Source: Cordylochernes scorpioides
Taxonomy: Eukaryota; Arthropoda; Arachnida; Pseudoscorpiones; Chernetidae
Direction: 5' to 3'
Assembly (NCBI GenBank): GCA_030710605.1
Contig: CP092886.1
Span: forward strand, 52,354,394 to 52,418,393
Length of the DNA: 64,000 nt
Position 1 is the first letter of the stretch. Every line of letters begins with the position of its first letter. This document shows positions 11,601-21,700 of the stretch, in pieces. The position numbers were made by a program, and so were the translations under genes. The notes under the pieces were generated by a model. The model saw only the letters and a program-made list of their open reading frames with translations. It was not told where the DNA came from and ran no database searches.

Positions 11601-11890
11601 GTTTTCCTTTGAGGAGGCGCGTCTTGAAAATAACTAGGCCCAGGTTGGTTAGATGCACCGGCTCCAGGTCTTCCCCATGGGTTCCATTCTTCATTTATCT
11701 CCGATCTCTCTTGTTGCCATTGCAGTCGCTTTTGTTCCACGCGGCTGAGACTTTGGTACCTGCGGCCCGAGTCTGATGTCCGTCCTTCTACCTTAACTTC
11801 CGGGCTTGAATATTCATGTGAAGATGCAGATCTTCTAGCGCTTTTTTGTCTCCTTGCCTTTTCAGGCTTCTTGGTATGTCGTCGATCCAT
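8644..11890 (-). CDS. CCDC66: CCDC66-like coiled-coil centrosomal/ciliary protein, frame broken near C-terminus
   Basis: One uninterrupted frame (11890 to 8999, 963 residues) has the layout of CCDC66, a microtubule-binding protein of centriolar satellites and cilia. It shows a basic Ser-rich N-terminus, a Trp-rich block (QWQQERSEINEEWNPWGRPG, about 58-76), an 'AIDPRSYQEEEAKKMK' entry into a long E/K/R coiled coil (about 114-215), a second coil (about 305-355), and SPPVPALQK motifs. A GRLAS-type heptad-like repeat block follows a YVAHWE motif. The frame then stops at 8999, but a second frame (9117-8644) continues with another YVAHWE, more GRLA repeats and RDPLL ... RQEQILEDLRARQQ, which matches the conserved C-terminal end of CCDC66. 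Compared with the upstream copy of the same module, the junction near 9020-9035 lacks a net 26 bases, which shifts the frame. The gene has no introns here, unlike vertebrate CCDC66, so a retrocopy is possible; no poly-A tract was seen. A sequencing indel or a true truncation cannot be told apart. Confidence 0.8.
8660..8965 (-). repeat. Distal GRLA-type repeat block of the CCDC66-like gene
   Basis: Tandem 21-bp-like units encode variants of AGRLASG. Together with the preceding YVAHWE module this is a second copy of the block at 9780-10135. The two blocks show an internal duplication of about 1 kb spacing within the gene. Confidence 0.6.
9780..10135 (-). repeat. Proximal GRLA-type repeat block of the CCDC66-like gene
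   Basis: Roughly fifteen degenerate units encoding GRLASNA/GRLARGA-like heptads, each centred on CTAGTCTTCCGGCA in the plus strand. Units differ at many positions, so the array is not very young. Confidence 0.6.
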
Positions 11891-12370
11891 ATATCGAAGA
11901 TAACTTCAGGTAAATTTCCAAAATGTTATTCGATCACAGAAGAAATATATAACAAAGTTAGTTTCAGCTCTTAAATAAGAAACGCTGTTGCTATTAACAA
12001 AGCAAATCAATTAATGCTACTACGCGAGCTTTATAAAATAAACGCGTGATCTCAGATTTTAAAATCTCTCCTTTTTGTTTTCTTTCGTTTAAAAAAAATA
12101 ATTTTAACTTATTATAAAGTTTCTCTATAAAATATTTAACTAGACATTAGGCAGCTTCCATTCCTCTTTAACGACCGTGCCCGAATAACGACCACTTTTC
12201 CAAATGCCCTTTCAAGTCTTGGCTTTTAAAATGATCTTTAAAAGGCGGCTCCACCTCTACTACTGATCACTGTGATTTTGTGTGGGGTTCACAAATTTAC
12301 AATTTCATTTATAAGTGTTACTAAATTCTTACCAATCTTTTTACTACTAGTTTATTGTCACAAGTCACAT
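11891..12370. promoter_or_regulatory. Upstream region of the CCDC66-like gene
   Basis: This is the 5' flank of the minus-strand gene. It is AT-rich with no clear TATA or initiator arrangement that I can defend. No upstream exon was recognised. Confidence 0.25.
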
Positions 12371-13082
12371 CTATATATATATATAAATGAATGTCTGTCT
12401 GTCTGTGTGTACTCTATGGATTCAAAAACCATACATGAAATTTTGGGATATTATTAGGTATATCCCCGGAAAGGTTTTCGAAAAATAATTTCTTGAATAT
12501 CTTGAATATCCTTAGAGTTATTTGCAGATTTGTAGCTTTAACTCGCAAGCAGCGCCACCTTGCGACGGAGATAGGCTTAGGTCTGCCCCACCCCCTGTCG
12601 AGATAAGGTAATCGTCCGGCCGCCGGCCGGATGGACAGTCCAAGTACCCACCGACCAATCAGAGGGGTCAAGAGGTCCTGGCGCGCGGGGGCAGAGTTGG
12701 TGACACAGCTGTGCCAAGTAGACAAGAAAAAAGCCTCGCGGGGGCTTGCCCAAGATGACTTCCGGGAACTTCGTCCATCTTCCATAAACGACCATGATTT
12801 TATTCAACTTATCGAGTATTTTTCAAGGGACCGGGAAAAATGTTCACTAGATAAAACGATGATTTTGTAATGTAGAAAATTAGGAAAGACAAAATTCAGG
12901 ATGACACGGCACACAGGGACTGGGAAAAAATGATCACTTTATCGAGAGATTCAAATTTACGAGTTTCAAATTATCAAAATATATCTTTTTTTATAAGTTT
13001 ATAGAGAATTGTTTTAACAAATGTTCGTTAGACAAACCTTTACTCGGGTAAAACCCTGGCAAAGCCGGGTACATCCGCTAGT
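12371..13082 (+). mobile_element. Non-autonomous Helentron-like (HINE-type) element
   Basis: It starts with CTATATATATATATAAATGA and TGTCTGTCTGTGTG, and ends with CTCGGGTAAAACCCTGGC, AAAGCCGGGTACATCC and GCTAGT. The 3' hairpin plus CTAGT end matches the element at 2264-3108. The middle (12540-12790) is GC-rich and has open frames on both strands with no recognisable protein. Confidence 0.55.
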
Positions 13083-13595
13083 TGTTTTATAAAAGGTCAA
13101 ATAATGATTAGTATTGTGAAATATGATTAGGAATTGTATCAATGGCGAGATGTTAACCTGGACCACCAATAATAATTGCTCAAATATATTAAACAGTCTT
13201 AGACAAAAAATAAACTCTAGCTTATAAGATATTTAAATATTTTGTTATGCGAAAAATGTTTTTAAATATAATAAAAGATATTACCAATAGTAAAATTTAA
13301 ATTCAAATGTGAACACGTATCATAGCACAGGGAAATATATTCCAAAATTGAAAAATGTGTATAACAACATATACATTCCACCTATACGTAGAGTTTCTGG
13401 AATAAATTAGGCTAAATGGAGCAAATAGATGGCTCCAGTGGTTCTCAAATAATGTTATTTACTGAATGTATCTAGCTTACTGGGGTGTACTGTACGATTA
13501 CCTGTTATGGCGATATATTATAGCGTTGGCCATTTAAGGTGAATAATTTTAAATTGTGAATATTTTATTTATAATACAATATAATGCGACTTATT
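13083..13595. other. Intergenic, nothing recognised
   Basis: AT-rich, no motif or open frame of note. Confidence 0.5.
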
Positions 13596-14005
13596 ATTGT
13601 AGAACGACATTTGAAATTTATCCCGCATGTGTTCTTTTAAACGAAAAATCGAAATTTATTTCAAGGAGAAAAAACGATTATTTCTAACCTTAGGTATGAG
13701 GTATGAAATGATGAATTGGGAAGAGTAATGATAATCGGAAAAATAAAAGTATATATAATATTTACGAACGGAGAAATATGTCCAGGGTAGCCTAGTGGAC
13801 ATGCATCTGCTTGTGGGTTATGTAGGTTCGATTCCCATTCCTGGAAACATTTATTTTTAGTTTATCATTACTCTTCCTAATTCATCCTTTCTTACTTCAT
13901 CCCTAAAGTTGGAAATAATCGTTATTTCTCCTTGAAATAAATTTCGATTTTTCGTTTAAAAGAAACACATGCGGGATAAATTTCAAATGTCGTTCTACAA
14001 TATTT
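13596..14005. mobile_element. Palindromic element with long terminal inverted repeats and a tRNA-like core
   Basis: The left arm 13596-13735 and right arm 13859-14005 are reverse complements over about 140 bp with scattered mismatches (for example TGTAGAACGACATTTGAAAT against its complement). The centre holds a tRNA-like sequence. Two other copies (30678-30915 and 62270-62505) keep only the tRNA-like part and the right arm. Confidence 0.7.
13781..13845 (+). tRNA. tRNA-like sequence, degenerate copy
   Basis: A box-like TAGCCTAGTGGACAT, B box GGTTCGATTCC, acceptor TCCAGGG/TCCTGGA with one mismatch. It is about 65 nt and lacks a clean anticodon arm, so it is the most decayed of three related copies. 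Confidence 0.45.
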
Positions 14006-14499
14006 AATTTGTAATCAAAACTTGATGACAAAGTTTATAAATAATTTAAAATACAGACACACACATTTGATGGAATTTTCTTTAGATGATAAAAAGGAAT
14101 ACATTGAATTGAAAAAATAGATATTGTGCCAATATATTGCTCTATAAATCAAAATTAATATCTAGCAACTAATGTCCATTTTTACGGTCATACACATAGG
14201 CTAGCTCAAGGGAAGATATTTGTCATAAATTGGTCAAACCTCCCTGGATCATTTGCACGGATTTCAGCAAAGATATCATTTCTCAACTGAAATATTTTGG
14301 CTATTTACTATACCTTGTAATTATATCAATTAACCACATCAATGATAAAGATGTCTTTTTGCCTATTTAGTATATTTTCTCAGTAATACATGAATGGTGA
14401 TAATATATAATTTTTTTGTATTAGCATATATATATATATATAACGATAAAAACGGTCTTTATTTAGTCAAAGGCAAGTACAGTCGAGGGGTAGTAACAT
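14006..14499. other. Intergenic with TA tract near 14430
   Basis: AT-rich flank. A polyadenylation-like CTAAATAAAG on the minus strand (about 14458-14467) and a TA run end the downstream LINE ORF1 unit. Confidence 0.4.
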
Positions 14500-16227
14500 T
14501 CAGGGATAAATTCCAGCCCTAATATTCGCGTAGAATTCTTTGGAGATATCCTCTTGTTCGTCCCACTTCTTCATGATCCATTCGGCCTCTTCTATTTTCT
14601 TGTCGTAGATCATCTTCAAGTCACTGTCAGGGTCTTCGAGATTCTTTCTTCTTTCCCGGAGTGTCTCGGCGAAGACTTGTATTTGATGATCCAGGGAATG
14701 ATTTTTTCTCTTCATCTCTCTTATGGTGTTGATTTGGTCGTCTGAACAGATGATGAATTCGATGATATTTTTGTAGGTATCATTTTCAGTGTCAAGGGAT
14801 ATAATCGATGTCGTGGACTTGTCTGTGATATTTTCTGTCTCTGTCTCCATATCAGTGGACAGCGGTAGGATTGTCTTCATTCCTGGGGGGGTCGACTTCT
14901 TCCTTTTTTCTTGTCTTTTTCTTTCTCGTTGATCGAGATTATCATCTTGAGACGCCTTAAAGGGTCTCTTTTTCGACGATGGTGTTTCTACGTTTCCGGT
15001 AGACAATTTGGTAAGCTCATTTAGAATTTGCTTCATTTTCCCAATTTTGATGTTAAGGGCTCTCCTCTGGTCACTTTTGAGGTCACTATAGGTCTTGGAT
15101 TTAATGTCTTCCTGTCTCTCGAGGTAGCTGGAGATCATGAACTCCAGGTCAGGATGTTGTATTAACTGCCGCTGGACCTTAATTGTTCTAGAGATACCAG
15201 CCCTCTCGTAGATCGCGGCAATTATTCTCTCAACTTCTGGATTTTCACATTTTTCGCATTCAATCAATTCTCTTTGGAGCTGGGTGGAGTCCATCGAGCC
15301 TATAGAGCATATGCTAGATGTTTCATCATCTTGGTATTCATTCTTTGCGGTGATGTTCAATGCGACAGTTTCTCTTGATGGGCCTGGTATAACGGGCAGG
15401 ACTCTGGGGTTGATTGCTTCTGGGTAAGTTCTTGAGATATTATTTCTGATTTCAGGGTTGAAAGGACATTTGGATTTAATATGTCCATGTCTCTTACATC
15501 CCAGGCAGATGGTGTCTTCGCCCACAAAGATCTTAAAGGTCCTCTGCATGTAGTCAATTGGGATGATTGCCGGCATGTCAGTTGATTCTCTTCTCTTCAG
15601 CACGACCTCTCTTCTAAGAGATGAAAGGTGTTTAAATAGTGGGTTCTCGGTGGGGAAAGGCAGGGGCCTGATGCTGAGGATCTCTCCGAATGGCGCCATG
15701 GCTTTGGTGACCTCTTCATCCGGGATGAAGGCAAGGATTCCCGATAGAATGTATTTCTTTGGGGGGTTGAATAGGGGCGTTGGGTAGATGGTGTTGCCTC
15801 TAACTGCAAAGCCGTTGTTAATAAGCAGTAAGGCTTGTTCACCGTTGGCAACCGATACAACGGCCTGGCTGTTCATTTTTCCAACCGAGTGGATGTTTTC
15901 ATGTCCTATTATTTTGGCTATTGAGGAAAGGTGCTCCTCAGCACTGCACTCTGAGAGGGCGGTGAATTGGATGGTGGAGTTTATGTTTTTACTTCTTTTT
16001 TCGTATGTTTCTTTTCGAGATTCTTCAAATTTTTTCCACTCTTGAGGCGAAAATTGTCTTCTTTGGGTATGCAAATTGTCTTGTTGTTTGTTTTTCTTTT
16101 GAGATGGTAATTCAGCGATTGATGGCTTTGATGTAAATGAGATTTCTTCATGAGGGTGAGCAACCAATGAGACTACCGCAGCAGATGACGTGTTTGATGA
16201 CGCAACGACCAACCTGGCCGTTGCCAT
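14500..16227 (-). CDS. LINE-type ORF1/gag-like protein with CCHC zinc knuckle (Tx1-like)
   Basis: An intact 575-residue frame. Residues about 85-240 resemble the two RRM-like folds of Tx1/L1-type ORF1 proteins (blocks around VGKMNSQAVVSVANGEQALL and KYILSGILAFIPDEEVTKAM). They lead into a zinc knuckle CLGCKRHGHIKSKC (241-254, CX2CX4HX4C). The C-terminal half is basic with coiled-coil potential and a nuclear-localisation-like run (KKRPF...RKRQEKRKK). ORF1 proteins bind element RNA as a particle. The start at 16227 is the first Met after a short leader; no ORF2 reverse transcriptase follows. Instead a stop, about 35 bases, AATAAAG and a TA tract close the unit. It could be an ORF1-only non-autonomous element or a captured gag-like gene. 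Confidence 0.7.
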   Translation of the reverse strand: MATARLVVASSNTSSAAVVSLVAHPHEEISFTSKPSIAELPSQKKNKQQDNLHTQRRQFSPQEWKKFEESRKETYEKRSKNINSTIQFTALSECSAEEHLSSIAKIIGHENIHSVGKMNSQAVVSVANGEQALLLINNGFAVRGNTIYPTPLFNPPKKYILSGILAFIPDEEVTKAMAPFGEILSIRPLPFPTENPLFKHLSSLRREVVLKRRESTDMPAIIPIDYMQRTFKIFVGEDTICLGCKRHGHIKSKCPFNPEIRNNISRTYPEAINPRVLPVIPGPSRETVALNITAKNEYQDDETSSICSIGSMDSTQLQRELIECEKCENPEVERIIAAIYERAGISRTIKVQRQLIQHPDLEFMISSYLERQEDIKSKTYSDLKSDQRRALNIKIGKMKQILNELTKLSTGNVETPSSKKRPFKASQDDNLDQRERKRQEKRKKSTPPGMKTILPLSTDMETETENITDKSTTSIISLDTENDTYKNIIEFIICSDDQINTIREMKRKNHSLDHQIQVFAETLRERRKNLEDPDSDLKMIYDKKIEEAEWIMKKWDEQEDISKEFYANIRAGIYP

Positions 16228-16439
16228 GGTAATGATGCAAAGCTACGACTTGTAGCTTTGCTAAATTATGAAAAACAGGAAAATATGAAACTTGATGAGA
16301 TTCTCCGAGAGATGGGTTGAAATGAAGCCTGAATTAAGGCGAACAAGGTGATATGAAATTAGTTAAATAAAAATTGATTTTACGGGATGAAAAAGGCGAA
16401 ACACGCGGAGCTCGTGCGACGCGTGGCCGCACGGTCAAC
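16228..16439 (-). promoter_or_regulatory. Probable 5' leader of the LINE ORF1 unit
   Basis: Between the ATG and a long TA tract. It contains a GC-rich stretch (ACGCGGAGCTCGTGCGACG, then GTGGCCGCACGG, about 16398-16432). A related stretch (GCGTAGCTCGCGCG ... GTAGCCGCACGG) occurs at 23052-23085. Confidence 0.4.
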
Positions 16440-16513
<74 letters not shown>

Positions 16514-16517
16514 GTGT
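16440..16517. repeat. TA microsatellite (about 32 units)
   Basis: A near-pure (TA)n run of over 60 bp with a few TG interruptions at its right end. TA tracts are the favoured neighbourhood of mobile elements across this window. Confidence 0.95.
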
Positions 16518-16689
16518 GTGTAAAATGGGGTGAAAAATAAATTTAAAAAATACAATTTTATAATTTTATCCAATCTTTTCGGTTGAATCTCCCAAAGTTA
16601 CTTTTTATTCGATTTTTTAAAGAACTATTAAAAATATATAATAAGAGATTATGCTCATTATAGATTGTATAATCTTTTCTGGCGTGCGC

Positions 16690-17070
16690 ATCTTACAATG
16701 TGGTTCGGGCCAACTAGATCATGTCTCTGTTGGCAGTAATCTCCACTCCGCCTTTGACAATGTGAACCGAGAATTCCTGGCCTGCGCCATCTTCTGCTCT
16801 CACTGGAAAGGTTCCAGTTGCTATACGTGGAGACCGATGCGACCATGAAGGTGGGCTGGAACTGCACCGGTGGATAGTGGGCTACCTAGACCGAGGTCTG
16901 TACGCCAGAGATAAAACTACAGCCGCCCGTTAAAACTGCAAGAAGAGCTTCGGCAGGGTTATGTCTTCCGCGCAGCCATTTCTCCATCACTGCTCCCCTC
17001 CTGCGCCACCTGGACATATTCTGGGAAACTAGAATTTCTTGGCTAACGCCGTCGCGATCATATTCTTTAG
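16690..17070 (+). pseudogene. Degenerate non-LTR reverse transcriptase
   Basis: Fragments of an RT in shifting frames: SAFDNVNREFL (motif A, near 16748), ELRQGYVFRAAISPSLL (motif B-like, degenerate PQGSVLSPLLF, near 16945) and YSLDDSR (YADD-like, near 17060). Stops and indels separate them. It is more GC-rich than its surroundings, so it is probably an older insertion from a different base composition. Confidence 0.5.
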
Positions 17071-17835
17071 ATGATTCGCGAGGATTGATAGTTCATGAAT
17101 ATCAAATAACTCTTTGATGAATTCCGGCGTGAATCAGCTTGAACTTCTTAAAAATCAAGGAGCTAAGGGGTGGCGCCTGAAAAAACCGTGCCGACTTTCC
17201 GCTGGGCATCTCATGATAAGCATTATCTTCCATTATGGTGCTGAGCTGCAAGATTTCATCAAGACATTGAACCTCAGCCAGGGGATTCACCTATTGAGCC
17301 AACTCCAAGTGCTTCCACATGTCCGTAGCTACTCCCTTATCGGCCGATCGAGAGCGGCCAACTCGCTGGTTTTGGCGTCGCGTTTCCGCCACCTTTACCT
17401 ACCCGACAACGCCTGGAGGTCAGATTGAGACTGTTTCCTAAGGTTCATTTTATCGCATTGCCTGGCACTCGCGTGATTTAGTGGCTCGTCCTGTGTCAGT
17501 CGGTGGCGAAGATCTGGTAGACATTAGAACACAATTCCAGCTTGCTTGCCTTTTGGGAATCAAAGCAGCACGAAGGGTTGGAAGCAAGACCGCTTAGCTA
17601 CTCATGGCTGAAGGCGGGCGAAACCTAGACCGCTCCCTTGACTTTGGAATCCTGGCTTCTGGAACTGTTGGAGCACTCTTCCTCCATTCTGAGGCTGAAC
17701 ATCCGGGTGATGCCCACTCCCACCCTACTGAACCTGCCCATCGTCAGCATATTCCTGGCCTTTGTTGCTGTCTGCATTTTTAAGCTCATTGTAAATGTGG
17801 GCGCCTTTGGGTTCAGGTCAGTTAAATAATCAAAG
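17071..17835 (+). other. GC-richer region, unidentified decayed coding DNA
   Basis: Open pieces at 17114-17428 and 17638-17829. The latter encodes a hydrophobic stretch (NLPIVSIFLAFVAVCIFKLI) just before a donor-like TTCAG/GTCAGT at about 17812-17822. It could be the tail of the neighbouring retroelement or an isolated exon; I cannot decide and do not assign a function. Confidence 0.25.
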
Positions 17836-18697
17836 ATTCAAAAGAATCATCACAAAAAATTCTGCTTTACAGCAAGCACCGGCGAACTGTGGAGGCCAAC
17901 GTTCTAGATAAGGCTGTTTTTATTTTTATTCCGTTACTGTCATGAGGATTAGTTGTTTGTCATTCGGGAATGACTTTATTTTTCGTATCAACTACACATT
18001 TTAAAATTTATCCTTTTGTATTAAAGCACACACCCTCTCATCACTGCAGTAGCATTACCTCCTGAACGGGCGATATTGAAGAGCCCATTTCACAAAGGCC
18101 GATCATTTGACCCCTTTCAGTCTCTCTTATTTTCTCAAATGAACCCTTTGTGGCCGCTAACACATAGTGATTATTAATGAACTGTTTAACGCTTATATAA
18201 AATAATATACTGTTTGCTACGCCCCTTTAGATATCTTCATATAAGCGTTTAATATGGCCAACCAGAAAACGCTACTAAGACCTAATAGACCTAACGCTCT
18301 ATAAGTTACATCTCAGGTATAGTAGGGGAAGAAGACGTATTGATGGAGCTTATCGTGGTTAATGGAAATAGCTTACGCCATAGTCTTAGAGCTATTAACT
18401 CTGTTTTTGGTAATAGAAATCCAGGAAATGTGACATTTTTCGTGTTATATATAGCAGTGAATTATTATCAACTGATGGAACTCCCACCGTGAGGCACGCG
18501 CTCTCTCCCAGATTAGTCGGTTCACCAGATGCGCACAGGTTCGCAAGCAGAAGAAAAGTTCTTTGTGACATTCTTGCGCTTCTTAAACTTTTCTTTAAAT
18601 ATCACTGAAACACACTATATATTATAATAGCTTACTAAAATATTTAATTTGAGATTAAAATATAGGTTATTTGAATTTTTTATTTAATTATATTGCC
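17836..18697. other. Intergenic, nothing recognised
   Basis: No coding or repeat signal that I can support. Confidence 0.4.
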
Positions 18698-18895
18698 ACG
18701 TGGAAAATTAGGGAAGACAAAAACTTCAGGAGGAGACAACATATTATTTCAGGCAAGGACAAACTATGAATGGTGAAAAGAGATAAGCCACGAGGGAAAT
18801 GTACAGAGTAGCAAAATATAAACAAAAAAAAATGACCACTCTGTTAATGAAAATAATAAAATTAATAAATACTTTGTTACAATATATTTGTACCA
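18698..18895 (+). repeat. Dispersed repeat with conserved ends
   Basis: It starts near GTGGAAAATTAGGGAAGACA and ends near AATAAATACTTTGTTACAAT. A second copy with the same start and end lies at 42628-42815. The start is shared with 12873-12905 and, on the minus strand, with 29111-29150 and 60790-60825. No coding capacity. Confidence 0.5.
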
Positions 18896-18935
18896 ATAAG
18901 CGATGTTCATGGTAAACGGTTTGCGGATTTCGACA

Positions 18936-19021
18936 ATTTAGAAAGAGGGAATCATATATCGCCGCAACTCTTTTTTATTTTATTAAGAGTTGCGGCGATA
19001 TATGATTCCCTCTTTCTAAAT
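18936..19021. repeat. Perfect 37-bp hairpin
   Basis: Arms 18936-18972 and 18985-19021 are exact reverse complements with a 12-bp AT loop. The word AATAAGCGATGT flanks both sides as a direct repeat. Such perfection implies a recent event. Confidence 0.9.
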
Positions 19022-20350
19022 AAGCGATGTGTCCCAACATTATTTAAGGAGGTATATTTGCAGTTACCTCTCATAGAATATATTCCCAATCAATATATAC
19101 ATATATAGTGAAGCGAATATAGTCCAAATATATAGATTCCTAATGGAAATATTGCAATTATCTTCGCAATGGGTTGTAAATTCCTTCTCAAATAGATGTA
19201 TGAATGAATATTCATATATCTGTGTCGCATAGATTATCTAGATACATATGATGCAGACACCTATCATAACTACTTACAATATTTACATATTTCTGATAAC
19301 ACTATTTACATATGATACAATGTATCAATATAAATTCATGTAAACTTCCATTAGTGTATAGAAATATATATATTAATATTTATTAGAACGGAGTATCGAT
19401 ATGGCTTAGAGACGATAACAGTCGCGATATCAAACGGCTTGCAACACGGCGCTTTTAAAACGGCTTCTCGTAAAAAAGAACTTCTCATACGGATTTTCAT
19501 CTCGATTAAATATTAAATCATTTAGTATTTTTACTTATTTTTGATTTATATAAATATATAATTTTGAATTAATTTATCGATTTTTCACGTCTTTTGCATG
19601 CAATATAGATCACTTACAACGAGATGGATAAGAAGAAACAAGATTTACCAATCTACTATTTCTAGGGTTGGAATAACAATTGGAGACTCTTAAGTTGAAT
19701 TACTTGTGTTAAATACCAACACCGTATCCTCAGGAATAAAAAAGAAACAAAAGCTGGCCAGTGTGGATTGTGTGTCTCTATTGAAGCAATATAATAATCC
19801 TATAATATACAGAGAACATATACATATTACCAGTTATGTGTCGCCATGAAATAGAGAGAAATTTATATTTTTGATATGAAAACATTTTAGTAATAACACA
19901 AGTCAATGTTAGGAGACAAAAAAAAATACTATTCTAAGTTACAGCGTTGGCTTTAACTTTGATAAAGAGTAAAATAGTTAATAAACGTGATAAAGTTTTA
20001 TGTATTTATTTTCCACATTGAGGAAGTTCTCCCAACGATAAAGAGTCTTCCTCCATGCAATCAAGAGGTCCTCACGGATGCTCCTAATTTTCAGAGACAG
20101 AAGTATCTGTAGATTCACGATTTGGCAAGACATGTTGTGGCGATGTCATAGTCATGAAGCCCAGACCCGAAGAATCATCTCTTCAGGTCCTGAGGTCTTT
20201 CTAGGTGATTACATATACAGAAAGAAGATTGTTCATCGTATAGCTATACAAAAATTTACTCCTGCAATAAATAGATAGGGAGAAGATTGGCCGTGCCATG
20301 TATATAGTGGCATAAAGATATCCATGCTATATATATACACACACACATAT
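19022..20350. other. Intergenic, nothing recognised
   Basis: AT-rich; the only open frames are short and without motifs (for example 20078-20278). Confidence 0.4.
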
Positions 20351-20775
20351 ATTAAAAATAAAGAAGGCATTTCCTGACCACGAGCACATTTGCTTTTTAG
20401 ATGGCAGAGCGCCATCTAGTTGATTAAAAATAAACTAAACGTTTATTTAGCTTGCTCCGTGATATTTAGCCAACCCAATTTCTTGATAAATCAAGAAAAG
20501 CCATCCACGAACGCGTTTCGCGCTGTTGGCGCTCGTCAGAAATCAAGAAATGGGTATTTAAGGCCAAATTTGCGTAAATACGCTTAACACACATATATAT
20601 AGCGCGAAACGCGTTCGTGGATGGCTTTTCTTGATTTATTAAGAAATTGGGTTGGCCAAATATCAGGGAACAGGTTAAATCAATGTTTAATTAATTTCTG
20701 TTCCACCAGATGGCGCTCTGCCTTCTTAAAAGCACATGTGCTTCTGGTCAGGATATGCCTTTTTATTTTTAATAT
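20351..20775. mobile_element. Palindromic element with hammerhead-like core
   Basis: Long imperfect inverted repeats run in from both ends (left ATTAAAAATAAAGAAGGCAT, right its complement). They pass through the blocks AGATGGCAGAGCGCCATCT and GCCATCCACGAACGCGTTTCG. The left half completes a hammerhead core on the minus strand; the right half keeps only the GAAA side. Relatives: 47309-47612 and the short 486-619. Confidence 0.7.
20474..20554 (-). ncRNA. Candidate hammerhead ribozyme
   Basis: Minus strand: CTGACGA (20533-20539), a clean 4-bp stem II GCGC/GCGC with loop CAACA, GAAA (20516-20519), then CGCGTT. The hexamer ACGCGT is self-complementary, so stem III could form between two molecules, placing a GUU triplet at the cleavage site. 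The distal part of stem I is supported by ATTTCTTGAT/ATCAAGAAAT; the part next to the core does not pair well. The copy at 47438-47475 has G in place of the first core C. Confidence 0.5.
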
Positions 20776-21700
20776 ATATATAGAAATAAATTTATCCGTT
20801 CTATACATATAAAGAGAGATGATTGCCTTGCTATAATTTTATAGTAAGAAGATTGGCTGTGCCATGACTATAAAGAATTAAGATGGCCCGTGCTATACAT
20901 ATAGAGCGAGAGAGAAGATTGCTACAAAGGGAACAAATTGCTCCGTAGAAGAATATTCTCTTTCTACTCCCAGATGAACAAAGACGTTTATCAACACCAC
21001 ACGCGGAGCCCATTACTGCCCCCTCTGCACCACAAAGAGAGGTAAGCCTATTAGAAGATGGATTGTGGGATCATAATGAAGAAGTCCCAATCAGATTACC
21101 TTCCCAATCAGGTGTCTACTGGGTGGCTTCCGGAATGTGGAGCCTATGCTATTTATTTCATTTCCTTACAGTCGCCTGCGCCCACATAAAGAAATATTAC
21201 TTGCTACAAATAAATTTCATGCATATCTATATATATAAAATGAAAGGGTTTAAAAGCACGAATGTTTCTTTTATACACAATACAAACTTCTACTGTCCTT
21301 ACTGAGATGAAAAATATCATCGCAGTAAGGACAGTATTATTTTATCAACCCATCATTATACTTTGATTAGAATATAATAAATACCTATGATATATTGATA
21401 GTTAGAGAGAGATACATTGTCAATTAACAACATTTATTAAATTTTGTCAACAGTCACTTAAAACTATAATAAAAATTTAAAAGATCCAAAAATGTCCGCA
21501 TATATTATTTACACTTCACTAAGAAGACGTCTGGAATTCATCAGCTGTCACAAGCCGCCTTTAAGTAGAATAGCCTCTTGCCCAGATAGCAGTTGTTGTC
21601 CCCAACACTCGCAACTGTCTAGAATTCACATAGAATAGTCTTGTACCTAGGCGTAATCTGATCGAGGACTACCACCCTGTCTGGGCAAGGAAATTCCGAT
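20776..21700. other. Intergenic with one short hairpin
   Basis: A hairpin with CTACTGTCCTTAC arms lies at 21289-21330. The remaining open frames (for example 21063-21305) have no motif. Confidence 0.4.

Noticed and set aside
12414-12870. Frames of 60-123 codons on both strands in the GC-rich centre of the Helentron-like element
   Set aside because: No domain, present on both strands at once; explained by local GC content and few stops.
16334-16573. Minus-strand 79-codon frame rich in Tyr-Ile
   Set aside because: It is a translation of the TA microsatellite.
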